Positions 34,532-43,337 are shown, numbered from the stretch's first letter. The stretch is DNA of 50,453 nucleotides from Deltaproteobacteria bacterium CG03_land_8_20_14_0_80_45_14 (GCA_002780715.1 PEUO01000232.1:1-50453), one strand, 5' to 3'. The notes: generated by a model not told the origin, from the letters alone. Numbers and translations: made by a program.

Positions 34532-34866
34532 TCGGAATAACCCGCCAATTAAGAGCAAATCTCTCATCAAGATAAACTGTTTCCCCACCAAAAACCCTAA
34601 GACAAAATCTGCCAGCCCCAATACGAAAAGCCGTTCGGCGTAAGGCGTCAGGCGCAAGGGGTAACTACCAAAAGTACGCAGAGCGCAAAGCGCATAGCGT
34701 AACCGCAGAACAAACATCTGACCTTTCGTCTTCGTTTCCTATCCATCGATCCTTATTATTTGTTGCCATTTTCCTCCAATTTGACTCTCCCCTGCCTCCT
34801 CGATCACGGAATCGCTGCTCAGGATGGAAACCTTTGGGGTCGCACCTTCAAAATTCATTTTTGGAC
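34532..34866. other. Gap with short-unit repeats, no gene seen
   Basis: GCGTAAGGCGTCAGGCGCAAG (34638-34658, quoted as short units) and AGAGCGCAAAGCGCATAGCG (34679-34698) are further examples of the degenerate short-repeat class. I see no conserved frame or promoter worth naming in the remainder. Confidence 0.5.
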
Positions 34867-36048
34867 TTACAGTACCCTACAGATCAGCCCCCTTAGATAT
34901 TCTCCTTCAGGATGGCTTAAATTGATGGGATGATCCCAGGGGTGTCCCATTCGACCTACGAGTTGAACGCTTCTCCCTGAATCCAATGCTGCAGAAAAAA
35001 CAATTTTCTGAAATAGATCCCAACTCATATGGTGAGAGCAGGAGAAGGTGAAGAGGAGACCTTGCCTATTCAACAAACGAAAGGCCCAGAGATTAAGATC
35101 TTTATATCCTCTCGAAGCGCTCGGAAGATGCCCCTTCTTTTTAGCAAAAGGAGGAGGATCGAGAATAAGGATATCATACCCGGGTTCAAGGCCTCTCATG
35201 ATCTCAAAAACATCCCCTCGAATGAATTGATGAGGGATTTTCTCCAATTGGTTTAAAGCAAAATGCTCCTTGGCTATCGCCAATGCTTCTTCAGAGGAAT
35301 CGATGAGTGTAACCTCTTTTGCGCCTCCTGATCCCGCATGAATAGAAAAAGTCCCTGTATAACAGAAACAGTCTAAAATTTTCTTTCCTTTTGAGAGTCC
35401 TTTTAAAAAGAAACGGCTTTCTCTCTGGTCTAAGTAAAAACCAGTCTTTTGGCCTTTTTTCACATTGACTCTAAAACGGCAACCATATTCTTCAATCTCA
35501 ATAAATTCTGGAACATCCTTCCCATAGAGAAGGCCTCTGCTCTCCACCAATCCCTCCTCACTCCTCGTCGCTACATCACTCCTCTCAAAGATACTTTGGG
35601 GATGGAATTCTTTTACTAATAAATTGGTTAAAATCCCTTTCAATCGTTCCATCCCTGCTGTCAAACATTGGAGAACAAGGGTCTCTCTATAACGATCCAC
35701 AATGAGCCCTGGGAGATAGTCTCCTTCTCCATTGATGACCCGATAAGCATTGGTCTTCCCTCTAAACCAATCCTCTCTTAAACCAACCGCTCTTGAAATT
35801 CTCTCTCTAAAAAAATTTTCTCCTAATTCTTCCTTTTTTTGCGTCAGGAGGCGTAAGATGATCTGGGAGCGGGGATTGAGATGCCCAAGGCCTAAAAATT
35901 GGCCCTCCTTGGAGTAAACCTCTCCAATATCTCCAGGAGAGACTTCTCCCTCTACTTTGGCGACCGCTCCGGAGAAAACCCAAGGGTGTCCCCGCAACAC
36001 CGGCTTCTCTCTGCCTTTCTTCAATATGATCCTAGGAAGGGTAACCAT
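34867..36048 (-). CDS. Class I rRNA large-subunit methyltransferase (RlmI-like)
   Basis: This 393-residue protein begins with a PUA-like domain (RGHPWVFSGAVAKVEG, residues 19-34) and a central EEHAD-type region, followed by a Rossmann methyltransferase domain. SAM motif I is KILDCFCYTGTFSIHAGSGG, VTLIDSSEEAL gives the acidic ribose-binding position, and ILILDPPPFAKKKG is the catalytic loop. C-terminal CSHHMSWDLF carries the family cysteine. E. coli RlmI makes m5C in 23S rRNA. The target here is inferred from the family. The gene is monocistronic and ordinary, intact to the stop. Confidence 0.87.
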   Translation of the reverse strand: MVTLPRIILKKGREKPVLRGHPWVFSGAVAKVEGEVSPGDIGEVYSKEGQFLGLGHLNPRSQIILRLLTQKKEELGENFFRERISRAVGLREDWFRGKTNAYRVINGEGDYLPGLIVDRYRETLVLQCLTAGMERLKGILTNLLVKEFHPQSIFERSDVATRSEEGLVESRGLLYGKDVPEFIEIEEYGCRFRVNVKKGQKTGFYLDQRESRFFLKGLSKGKKILDCFCYTGTFSIHAGSGGAKEVTLIDSSEEALAIAKEHFALNQLEKIPHQFIRGDVFEIMRGLEPGYDILILDPPPFAKKKGHLPSASRGYKDLNLWAFRLLNRQGLLFTFSCSHHMSWDLFQKIVFSAALDSGRSVQLVGRMGHPWDHPINLSHPEGEYLRGLICRVL

Positions 36049-36133
36049 TTTTCTAACAGCGGACGAGGTGATGGGGAGATTGGGTGATAACGATGACCCA
36101 TGAACTGTTAGGAAAATTTGCTTAATAGACCAG

Positions 36134-36202
36134 ATGCTGAAACAAGTTCAGCATGACAACAAGGTTTCCTCTTATGTTCTGTCATCCCGAACTCGATTCG
36201 GG
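36134..36202. repeat. Two small palindromes of the GTCATCC family
   Basis: ATGCTGAAACAAGTTCAGCAT (36134-36154) has an 8-base stem, and CCCGAACTCGATTCGGG (36186-36202) a 6-base stem. Together with GTCAT and ATGAC ends they resemble the element at 16648-16702. They lie in the gene-free stretch 36049-36294. Confidence 0.55.
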
Positions 36203-36294
36203 ATCTCGGTTTTTATTTTAAAGAATTCAGGTTTTAAAACCCCGCCCTGTGAGCGATGTTCTTTATTTCTGCTTTGGTAAATCCCCGTATCTCC

Positions 36295-37314
36295 CTATCC
36301 CCTTATCTCCCCATCTTTTCTTTGAAGCGCTCTCTCGAGCAAACTTCTCACGAACTCCGTATAGGTTTTCCCTTCAACTTTGAGGGCTCTGGTCATGCCG
36401 GATTGAGGAGAGATATCTGGGTTGGGATTCACTTCTAACACATAGATTTTCCCATCCCGGTCGATGCGGATATCCACTCTGGCATAATCCCGACATCCGA
36501 ATAATTTAAAAACCTTGATCGCAATATGCTCCACCCTTTTTTTCATCACCCATTCTAAGGGGGCAGGGCAGATCGGTTTTGATTTTTGATATTCGGGGCT
36601 CTCTGTCACCCATTTAGCTTCGTATCCGCATATTTTGGGAACCTCTTCCGGGAACTCAGTGTAGTCGATTTCTGAGATAGGAAGAACTCCCGTCTTCCCA
36701 TTGGTCTCCATCAAACCCACATTCAACTCTCTGCCATCGATGAATTCCTCCACTAAGGCGGGTTGTTGATATTGTTCGATCACATATTGAATCTGCTTGC
36801 TCAAGGACTCATCGTCAAAAACCACACTTCCTCTCGAAATCCCCAGACTTCCATCCTCATGAAGGGGTTTGACGATGATCGGAAAGATATTCCCTTTCAC
36901 AGGGCCTGCCGCCCGTTCGAAGATTTTATACCGAGGGGTTAGGATGCCTTGAGACTGTAGGATGTCCTTTACTTTCCCTTTATCTTGGCACAAACCCAGT
37001 GTAAGAGGAGAGGATCCGGTATAAGGAATCCGAAAAAGATCCAACAAGGCGGGAACATTCATCTCCCAGCAGCTATTTCCATAAACACTCTCACATAAGT
37101 TAAAGACAACATCGGGCTGGTATTCCTTTAACCAGTGGATGACTGGGAAAATTTCTTCACGAACAGCCATCACAATGCATTGATAACCGAGAGATTGGAC
37201 TGCATTTTCTACAGCCTCAATCTCTTCGATGATAGCACTCTCTGCCAGGATATCCTTTTCTTCCCCTTTCTGGAGCCGTTCAAAAAGATTGTATAGTATC
37301 ACTACTTTTAGCAC
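36295..37314 (-). CDS. ATP-grasp ligase 1 (D-alanine-D-alanine ligase-like)
   Basis: This 339-residue protein is an ATP-grasp enzyme of the Ddl type. IPYTGSSPLTLGLCQDKGKV lies near 112-131, PIIVKPLHEDGSLGIS is the ATP-binding lysine strand, VEEFIDGRELNVGLM the grasp strand, and ARVDIRIDRDGKIYVLEVNP with NPDISPQSG the Mg-binding end. Members join two amino acids or an amino acid to a carrier using ATP. It follows the KamA-like radical SAM gene by 29 bases and has a paralogue at 42263-43261. This makes true cell-wall Ddl unlikely; a dedicated ligase for a beta-amino acid is more plausible. Confidence 0.85.
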   Translation of the reverse strand: MLKVVILYNLFERLQKGEEKDILAESAIIEEIEAVENAVQSLGYQCIVMAVREEIFPVIHWLKEYQPDVVFNLCESVYGNSCWEMNVPALLDLFRIPYTGSSPLTLGLCQDKGKVKDILQSQGILTPRYKIFERAAGPVKGNIFPIIVKPLHEDGSLGISRGSVVFDDESLSKQIQYVIEQYQQPALVEEFIDGRELNVGLMETNGKTGVLPISEIDYTEFPEEVPKICGYEAKWVTESPEYQKSKPICPAPLEWVMKKRVEHIAIKVFKLFGCRDYARVDIRIDRDGKIYVLEVNPNPDISPQSGMTRALKVEGKTYTEFVRSLLERALQRKDGEIRG

Positions 37315-37343
37315 GGATCCTCTCCTCCCCTTTTCACACTTAT

Positions 37344-38627
37344 TTAAGCGATCACCTTCTTCGAAACAGCCTTTTCCTCCCCCATGGACCTGGTTTTTTT
37401 GAATTCGATAATATTCGGCTCTGGATACTCAAAAACCTTCCCCTCATAATTTCTCAAGACGATCTTCCCCCTACCCTTTGAGACCAGATAATCAGGTTGC
37501 AACGGGATCTTTCCTCCGCCCCCTGGCGCATCGATGACATAAGTAGGAACGGCATAACCCGTGGTGTGACCACGCAATTTTTCTATGATCTGAATCCCTG
37601 TGGCAACAGAGGTTCGGAAGTGATCCGTTCCCATGGCCAGATCGCACTGGTAGATATAATACGGGCGGACCCGAATCTTGAGGAGTTCCTGAACCAGCTT
37701 CTTCATAATATAGGGTTTATCGTTGATGCCTTTGAGAAGGACCGTCTGGCTCCCCAAAGGAATCCCCCCATCTGCCAGTTCGCTACAAGCTCTCCTCACC
37801 TGATCGGTGATCTCTTTCGGATGGGTAAAATGGATAGAGATCATGAGGGGATGATACTTCTTCAACATCCTCACTAACCCACTGGTAATTCTCTGGGGAA
37901 GGGTTACTGGAACTCTCGTCCCGATCCGGAGGATTTCAATATGGGGAATCGCCCTCAATCGGCTTAACATCTCCTCCAATCTCTCATTTTCCAGAAGGAG
38001 CGGGTCCCCTCCTGATAAAAGGACATCTCGAACCTTTCGATGGCTCTTCAAATACTTGAGGACCTCCTCAAAATTTCCTTGGGTGATAGACCGCTCGCTG
38101 CTTCCCACCAATCGTCTCCGTGTGCAGTATCGGCAATAGACGGCACATTGATCCGTGACGAGCAAGAGCACTCGATCGGGGTAGCGATGGACAAGACCCG
38201 GCACAGGGGAATGCGTGTCCTCTCCTAATGGATCCACCATTTCATTTTTTGATAAATGGATTTCCTCGATTCGAGGGATTGCCTGTCTTCGGATGGGGCA
38301 ATTGGGATTGATCGGGTCCATCAGGCTTGTAAAATAAGGGGTGACGGCTAAAGCTAACCTGCCTTTCGAATGTTTGATCCCCTCTATCTCCTCTGGGGTC
38401 AAATCGATGATCTCTTTGAGTTGTTCAAGAGTGGTAATACGATGTCGAAGTTGCCATCTCCAATCATTCCATTCCTTTTCTGAAACTCCTTTCCAAACTT
38501 GAGGAATGGTTTCTCTCGACTCTTCAACCTTTTCCCCTCCCATTTCAAGGGGAAACAAATAAAGCTGCAAGGCCCTTCTCACCCCCCTTGGGGGGACAGA
38601 TAAATTAGAGTCTGAAGCAGGCTCCAT
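37344..38627 (-). CDS. kamA: Lysine 2,3-aminomutase-like radical SAM enzyme
   Basis: The gene encodes 427 residues from MEPASDSNLS at 38627, which has AAGGAG five bases upstream; earlier in-frame ATGs lie in structured leader. The radical SAM cluster is CAVYCRYCTRRRLVG near residue 160. DVLLSGGDPLLL binds SAM, and TGYAVPTYVIDAPGGGGKIP is the KamA signature with the PLP lysine region. Lysine 2,3-aminomutase converts lysine to beta-lysine; related enzymes act on glutamate, or on lysine in EF-P (EpmB). This long N-terminal form with WRWQLRHRI resembles free-amino-acid enzymes. Together with two ATP-grasp ligases it suggests that a beta-amino acid is made and ligated. Confidence 0.88.
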   Translation of the reverse strand: MEPASDSNLSVPPRGVRRALQLYLFPLEMGGEKVEESRETIPQVWKGVSEKEWNDWRWQLRHRITTLEQLKEIIDLTPEEIEGIKHSKGRLALAVTPYFTSLMDPINPNCPIRRQAIPRIEEIHLSKNEMVDPLGEDTHSPVPGLVHRYPDRVLLLVTDQCAVYCRYCTRRRLVGSSERSITQGNFEEVLKYLKSHRKVRDVLLSGGDPLLLENERLEEMLSRLRAIPHIEILRIGTRVPVTLPQRITSGLVRMLKKYHPLMISIHFTHPKEITDQVRRACSELADGGIPLGSQTVLLKGINDKPYIMKKLVQELLKIRVRPYYIYQCDLAMGTDHFRTSVATGIQIIEKLRGHTTGYAVPTYVIDAPGGGGKIPLQPDYLVSKGRGKIVLRNYEGKVFEYPEPNIIEFKKTRSMGEEKAVSKKVIA

Positions 38628-38640
38628 CTTCTCTCCTTCC

Positions 38641-38771
38641 TGCATATCTGCTGAGAGGACACCGGTTCGTTGTCTGACAAGCCTTTTCAAAAAACAAAAA
38701 AGGAGATATCATTCGATACCTCCTCCTTCAAGACAAAGGAAAAGCCTTCCTTCCTGCTTAGCAGATATGCA
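38641..38771 (-). promoter_or_regulatory. Structured leader of kamA
   Basis: AGCAGATATGCA (38760-38771) is perfectly complementary to TGCATATCTGCT (38641-38652), which lies just before the kamA ribosome site. A terminator hairpin stands between them. A second local hairpin (CTGC-TAA-GCAG) uses part of the same arm. Alternative pairings like this are the hallmark of attenuation or riboswitch control. I do not recognise a known riboswitch class. Confidence 0.45.
38694..38723 (-). terminator. Terminator hairpin between the lipoprotein gene and kamA
   Basis: On the minus strand GGAGGTATC and GATATCTCC form a nine-pair stem (one G-U pair) with a four-base loop, followed by TTTTTTG. It either ends the lipoprotein transcript or acts as a regulated attenuator inside the kamA leader. 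Confidence 0.75.
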
Positions 38772-38834
38772 CCTTTTTTTCCTTTTGCGTTGCACTCGGA
38801 TAGCAGGCTCCTCTCTTAGATAAAATTCACTCTT

Positions 38835-38871
38835 GTTGGCGCCCCCTTCCATCAATGAGGGGGGCGCCAAC
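38835..38871. repeat. GC-rich perfect hairpin
   Basis: GTTGGCGCCCCC faces GGGGGCGCCAAC around a loop of about 13 bases, just downstream of the lipoprotein stop codon. It has no T-tract, so it is more likely an mRNA-stabilising 3' hairpin than a terminator. Confidence 0.6.
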
Positions 38872-38892
38872 GCTTCGGCCATGAAATAAACT

Positions 38893-39099
38893 TTACTTCT
38901 TCGGGGCTTCAGCAGGTTTCTCTGGAGCTGGAGCCGGAGCTGGTGTTGCTGCAGGCGCAGGTGGAGCCGGCGCCTCAGCAGGTTTCACCTCCTCTTTGGC
39001 TGCTGGTGCCGATGCCTCCTTGGCTTTGCACCCAATCCCCATTGAGGCAATATTAATCACCAAAACCATTGCGAGGAAAAGAAAAATCCACTTCTTCAT
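38893..39099 (-). CDS. Small Ala/Pro-rich lipoprotein
   Basis: The protein has 68 residues. A basic start (MKKW) and hydrophobic stretch lead to a lipobox at MGIGC, so the mature protein would be lipid-anchored at Cys24. What follows is only KAKEASAP and Pro-Ala-Glu-Lys repeats (PAPAPAPEKPAE), a flexible tether without a folded domain. The ATG overlaps the receiver-protein stop codon by four bases and has AAAGGAGGTG upstream, a near-perfect site, so expression may be high. The function is unknown; related low-complexity lipoproteins may act as spacers in the periplasm. Confidence 0.7.
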   Translation of the reverse strand: MKKWIFLFLAMVLVINIASMGIGCKAKEASAPAAKEEVKPAEAPAPPAPAATPAPAPAPEKPAEAPKK

Positions 39100-39530
39100 G
39101 TAACTTCACCTCCTTTCTGAATGAAATGGGAACCCTCCCCTTTTTTCCCAAATGAAGGAGTTTTCACCTCATCGGGAAAAGAAATCTCTCGTATCACCTT
39201 CCTTAACAATCTTGGATCAACAGGCTTTTTGATAATACGATGAATGCCCATTTTTTTCAATAGAAGAGTGAGTTCGTCAGTGACCAAAGGGGTCATCAAT
39301 ATAAAACGATTATTCCATTTCTTCAGGAGGGGAAACCCTTTTTCCAAAACTTCAATTTCTACATCGGCTAAGATCATCCCTCCTTCGATATCCTTTTTTC
39401 TTTTCTCTAGTTGAGAAAAATCCTCAATCTCTTCTACATGAAAACCATACTTCTTCAAAATCTTGTTCAGGCTGAGCCTTACAAACTCATCTTTATCAAG
39501 GATAAAGGCCCACTTCATCTTTTCCTTCAT
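39096..39530 (-). CDS. Single-domain response-regulator receiver protein
   Basis: This 144-residue protein is one receiver domain plus a short tail. It keeps the acidic pair (ILDKDEFVR, near residue 11), a phosphoacceptor-like Asp in GMILADVEIE near 56 and the lysine in RIIKKPVDPRLL near 100. The usual Thr/Ser switch position reads LMTPLV, which is acceptable. There is no output domain. It is probably phosphorylated by the PAS kinase encoded two genes upstream, as a phosphate sink or an output to a partner protein. It is translationally coupled to the lipoprotein gene. A weak sigma-54-like sequence lies just upstream (39544-39562). Confidence 0.7.
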   Translation of the reverse strand: MKEKMKWAFILDKDEFVRLSLNKILKKYGFHVEEIEDFSQLEKRKKDIEGGMILADVEIEVLEKGFPLLKKWNNRFILMTPLVTDELTLLLKKMGIHRIIKKPVDPRLLRKVIREISFPDEVKTPSFGKKGEGSHFIQKGGEVT

Positions 39531-39789
39531 AAAGATATGATTACATCAAATTTCATGCCAAATTTTTAAAGGACCTTTTAACGAGATATTCAAATAAATA
39601 TAATGATATTAATAAGTTATATTGTTATCTCTTTCCATTTATTTCTTCTAATCTAAAATGTCAAAAAGAAAAAGGGGAAAAATGACATACCATTTTAATA
39701 ACTATGCGACAAAATGCCATCCTTTCCTGCCACAATTTTAGATAATACGCCTTTTTGCCACTCTTTTTAACTTTCCCCCCATTCAACCC

Positions 39790-41154
39790 TTATGAAACTT
39801 CATTTAAATCTTCTATTTCTTCCATCTTGCGATGAATTGTCCGAACATTAATCCCTAATAACTGCGCTGCCTTCCTTTTATTTCCTTTGGTCGCTCTAAG
39901 AGTCTGAATCAACATCTCCTTCTCCACTTCCTCAAGAGGCGTTCCTATTTTGATGGGAATCACCTCGAGTCTCTCTTTAAGATCTCGGATTTCTTGCGGA
40001 AGATGCTGGATATCAATCACCTCTGGGCTGTTGATGACTAAAATGGACTCGATGGTATTCTCCAACTCCCTTACATTTCCAGTCCATTCGTAATCGGTCA
40101 AGAAGTTCATCGCCTTCTGAGAGATCCCTTTTGCCTTCATATGATATTTCTGATTATATTTCTCTATAAAAAAATTGATGAGAAAGGGAATATCATCCCT
40201 CCGATCTCTCAACGGAGGAAGCTTGATATTCACCACATTCAAACGATAATAGAGATCCTCTCGAAATCCCCCCCTTTTAACGGCTTCCTGAAGATCCCGG
40301 TTGCTTGCCGCAATGATTCGAATATTCATTCTGATCGTCTTATTTCCTCCTACCCTTTCAAATTCACCTTCCTGGAGGACTCGTAAAAGTTTGATCTGGG
40401 TGGAAGGGGGAATATCTTCCACCTCATCCAAAAAGAGGGTCCCTTGATGGGCCAATTCAAATCGGCCCTTTCGAGAGGCAATTGCTCCGGTGAAGGCCCC
40501 CTTCTCATGGCCAAAAAGTTCACTCTCAATAATCCCTTCACTTAAGGAGGCGCAACTCACTTTGATAAAAGGCATGGAGGCTCGGGGGCTATTGTAATGA
40601 ATGGCATTGGCAATCAGTTCTTTCCCGGTTCCGCTCTCGCCGATGATGAGAACTGAACTATCATAGGGAGCAATGTGATGGATGAGTTCAAAGATCTTTA
40701 CCATCTTCTCACTCCTTCCGATAATGTTTTTCAAATGGAACTTGTCTTCTAATCTGGAGCGCAAGTCTCGATTTTGGAGGATCAGCGTCTGTTTCTCTAA
40801 CGCCCTCTCCACTAACAATGAGATGACCCTGGGGTTGATCGGTTTTTCAATAAAATCGGAGGCGCCCAATTTCATCGCCTGAACCGCCTTCTCAATCGTC
40901 CCTTGGGCAGAGATGACGATGACCTCGGTTTCCGGCCTCAGACCCTTCACGGCTTCTAAAAGTTCAATCCCATCCATCTTTGGCATGACCACATCGGTAA
41001 TCACCAGATCAACGATCTTATGCCGAAAAAGTTGGAGGGCCTCTTTCCCATTCGAGGCCAGGAGGATTTCGTGCCCCTTCTTTTTCAACAGAAGTCGGAG
41101 GCTCTCCCCAACGGTGGGGTCATCCTCCACAATTAAAATGACTTTCTTATCCAT
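39790..41154 (-). CDS. NtrC-family sigma-54 response regulator 1
   Basis: The protein has 454 residues. The receiver domain has IVEDDPTVGESL, the phosphoacceptor in DLVITDVVMPKMDG and the lysine in DFIEKPINP. The AAA+ domain has Walker A IIGESGTGKELIANAI, the sigma-54 contact loop KGAFTGAIASRKGRFE and the R-fingers near FREDLYYRLNVV. The C-terminal Fis-type HTH (NKRKAAQLLGINVRTIHRKM) binds DNA. It follows the PAS kinase gene by six bases and is its natural partner. Targets are likely the receiver-lipoprotein-kamA genes just downstream, although no clean -24/-12 promoter is visible there. Confidence 0.92.
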   Translation of the reverse strand: MDKKVILIVEDDPTVGESLRLLLKKKGHEILLASNGKEALQLFRHKIVDLVITDVVMPKMDGIELLEAVKGLRPETEVIVISAQGTIEKAVQAMKLGASDFIEKPINPRVISLLVERALEKQTLILQNRDLRSRLEDKFHLKNIIGRSEKMVKIFELIHHIAPYDSSVLIIGESGTGKELIANAIHYNSPRASMPFIKVSCASLSEGIIESELFGHEKGAFTGAIASRKGRFELAHQGTLFLDEVEDIPPSTQIKLLRVLQEGEFERVGGNKTIRMNIRIIAASNRDLQEAVKRGGFREDLYYRLNVVNIKLPPLRDRRDDIPFLINFFIEKYNQKYHMKAKGISQKAMNFLTDYEWTGNVRELENTIESILVINSPEVIDIQHLPQEIRDLKERLEVIPIKIGTPLEEVEKEMLIQTLRATKGNKRKAAQLLGINVRTIHRKMEEIEDLNEVS

Positions 41155-41160
41155 CTTTTT

Positions 41161-42255
41161 TCAATTCACCTTCTGGCCGAGAGGAATTCGTATTTTAAAG
41201 ACGGATCCTTTATTGACCTCACTTTTCACAGAGATTTCTCCATGATGGTCTGAAATAATTTTTTTAGCAATCGAGAGCCCCAATCCCGACCCCATGGGCT
41301 TGGTGCTGAACATAAAATCGAAGATCCTGGGGAGATGCTCTTTAGAGATCCCCACCCCATTATCTTGGATGATGATGAAGACATTCTTCTTAGATCCCCG
41401 GGTGAAGAGATGGATTTCCCCTTTCTCGGAGACCGCTTGAATGCTGTTGATGAGGAGATTCGAAATGGCCAAATTGAATTGGCTGATGTCGATCTTCAGC
41501 ATGGGCAACTTTTTTTGAAAATGGGCTTCAATCCTCGCATTTTTTATTTGGGCATCCGGTCTTAAAAGTCGAACCACTGAGTCCAATACTTCATTCAATT
41601 GAATCCATTCAAATTTCAGGGGAGGGAGACGATTGAAATCTAAAAATTCTTTCAGATTATTCTCCAATCGGAGCGTTTCGTAACTGATAAAATTGATAAG
41701 GGAATGAATCTCTTCTTTCTGGGAGAGCTGGGTTTCTCCTCCCAGTTCCTCTCTCAATAATTCAATATTGATGTTCAAAGAACTCAATGGATTTCGAATT
41801 TCATGGGCCATCCATCTCGCCAGCATGCCGATGGTGGAAAGATCACGACTCTTACTGATCTCCCTTAAGAGTAAGCCTTTCTCTGTGATATCCGCAAAAG
41901 TTGCCAAACAACCTAAAAACATCGCCCCTTTCTTATCAAAAATGGGGTAAAAGCTACAATGAAGGATCAGGGTCTCCTGGTCTGAAGAAGGGGCTGGGGG
42001 AATATGGATCGCCAGCTCGACATCGTGATTACTTTCTCTCTTTTCGTAAACTAAATCAAAGTGCTTCTTAATATTTTTATAAGGGATGACTCTCTCCAAT
42101 CTCTTTCCCAGCACTTTCTTTCCGCTGATCTGAAAATACTTCTCGGCGATAAAATTGAAGATTTGAATTCGCTCTTGGGCGTCGGCAAAAACGACTGCCT
42201 CTTTAAAATTTCTCAAGATAATCTCGTAAAGGTTCTGCTCTGTCCGATTCATCCT
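41161..42255 (-). CDS. PAS-domain histidine kinase (NtrB-like)
   Basis: The gene encodes 364 residues from MNRTEQNLYE at 42255; an ATG eight codons earlier is also possible and would overlap the ligase gene further. There is no membrane segment, so it is cytoplasmic. An N-terminal PAS domain (AVVFADAQERIQIFN, GKRLERVIPY, LATFADITEK) is followed by HisKA with the phospho-His in WMAHEIRNPLSSLNINI, then HATPase_c with NLLINSIQAV, DNGVGISKEHLPRIF and GSGLGLSIAKKI. This is the NtrB-type layout that feeds an NtrC regulator, encoded next. The gene overlaps the upstream ATP-grasp gene only if the longer start is used. Confidence 0.9.
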   Translation of the reverse strand, partial: RMNRTEQNLYEIILRNFKEAVVFADAQERIQIFNFIAEKYFQISGKKVLGKRLERVIPYKNIKKHFDLVYEKRESNHDVELAIHIPPAPSSDQETLILHCSFYPIFDKKGAMFLGCLATFADITEKGLLLREISKSRDLSTIGMLARWMAHEIRNPLSSLNINIELLREELGGETQLSQKEEIHSLINFISYETLRLENNLKEFLDFNRLPPLKFEWIQLNEVLDSVVRLLRPDAQIKNARIEAHFQKKLPMLKIDISQFNLAISNLLINSIQAVSEKGEIHLFTRGSKKNVFIIIQDNGVGISKEHLPRIFDFMFSTKPMGSGLGLSIAKKIISDHHGEISVKSEVNKGSVFKIRIPLGQKVN

Positions 42256-42262
42256 GAATGGA

Positions 42263-43261
42263 TTACTCCATCCATCCATACCGCTTCAGGGCATGATGGA
42301 AAATGGTTTTTACCAGCCTGTCATAATCCCATCCTATGCTCCTCGCTATAATCACGAGGTCCCCATAAGCAGGAGAAAGGCCTGGAAGGGGATTGATCTC
42401 TAAAAAGTAAGGGGTATTATCCTCCCCGACTCGGATGTCCACCCGCGAAACGTCTCGGCATTCTAGGGCCTGATAGGATCGGAGGGCCACCTCCTCAATC
42501 TTTTTTAAGAGATCTTGGTCAATCGAGGGAGGACAATGGTATCGGACTTTTTCTTCCCACTCCCTCTTAATCTCTAAAGAGTAAATGGATTCTTCTGGAG
42601 GTCTTCCCTTGATCTCGATCTGCATGACACCAAGGACAATAGGATCTTTGTTGCCGAGGATGCCCACCGTGAACTCTGGACCTTTGACAAATTCCTCCAC
42701 AAGAAGGGGGGAACCATAAGTTTTTAATAGCCCTCTAGCTCTCTCTTCCAAGGATTGAGGGTTCAAAATTTTTGAATCCAACCGAACTCCCTTGCTCGAC
42801 CCTTCGTAACATAACTTGACGAAAAGCGGGTAATGAAGGTCTGACCCATCGAGATCCTCCATCCTCCCTACTTTTTTAAATCGTGGGGTCGGAATGTTTT
42901 GGCTCATCACAACTCTTTTCGCCATGGCCTTATCCAGGCTGAGGGAAAGGGTAAGGGGATCGGAGCCGGTATAAGGGATATTTAAAAATTCCAAGAGAGC
43001 TGGAATATGGGCTTCTCGGTTTCGACCTTGAAGGCCTTCTGCAATGTTGAAAACAATATCGACCGATGTCTGCCTTAACCGATCGATTAAACCAGCGTCC
43101 CCTCCCAGTTTGATCACTTTGTGCCCTTCGCTCTCCAGCACCTTGCGAATGGCATCGATCGTTTCCTCGGAATCAAACTCCTCCAAAAAATCAATCGGCT
43201 GATTTTCTCGTTGAGAAAATTCTTTTTTGAGATTATAGGTGATACCGACTTTCAATTTCAT
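42263..43261 (-). CDS. ATP-grasp ligase 2 (D-alanine-D-alanine ligase-like)
   Basis: The gene encodes 332 residues from MKLKVGITYNL at 43261; an in-frame ATG ten codons earlier lies in less coding-like sequence. The Ddl-type signatures are IPYTGSDPLTLSLSLDKAMA, FVKLCYEGSSKGVRLDS, VEEFVKGPEFTVGIL and SRVDIRVGEDNTPYFLEINP with LPGLSPAYGD. It parallels ATP-grasp ligase 1 along its whole length (compare IPYTGSSPLTLGLCQDK), so the two are paralogues serving one pathway. It is the first gene of the kinase-regulator operon, which is odd for a metabolic enzyme and ties the ligase to the signalling pair. Confidence 0.85.
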   Translation of the reverse strand: MKLKVGITYNLKKEFSQRENQPIDFLEEFDSEETIDAIRKVLESEGHKVIKLGGDAGLIDRLRQTSVDIVFNIAEGLQGRNREAHIPALLEFLNIPYTGSDPLTLSLSLDKAMAKRVVMSQNIPTPRFKKVGRMEDLDGSDLHYPLFVKLCYEGSSKGVRLDSKILNPQSLEERARGLLKTYGSPLLVEEFVKGPEFTVGILGNKDPIVLGVMQIEIKGRPPEESIYSLEIKREWEEKVRYHCPPSIDQDLLKKIEEVALRSYQALECRDVSRVDIRVGEDNTPYFLEINPLPGLSPAYGDLVIIARSIGWDYDRLVKTIFHHALKRYGWME

Positions 43262-43308
43262 CTTCGGAACATTCCTGCTGGCGGCAGGCATCCATAATCT
43301 TTTTCTTT

Positions 43309-43337
43309 TATCTATCTCTGTTTTAAATCTTTGTCAA
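43309..43337 (-). promoter_or_regulatory. Candidate promoter of the ATP-grasp 2 operon
   Basis: TTGACA (minus strand, 43337-43332), 17 bases, then TAGATA (43314-43309). The -35 box is perfect and the -10 box only fair. It is the only promoter-like sequence between the divergent ligase and tatC genes that I can defend. Confidence 0.38.

Noticed and set aside
38690-39099. Lysine or c-di-GMP riboswitch upstream of kamA
   Set aside because: I compared the leader from memory with the conserved cores of both classes and could not place them. Only the pairing pattern is reported.
39544-39562. Sigma-54-like sequence before the receiver protein gene
   Set aside because: On the minus strand it reads TGGCATGAAATTTGAT. 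GG is present, but the essential GC at -12 is GA, and the implied start would leave almost no leader. Not strong enough to call.
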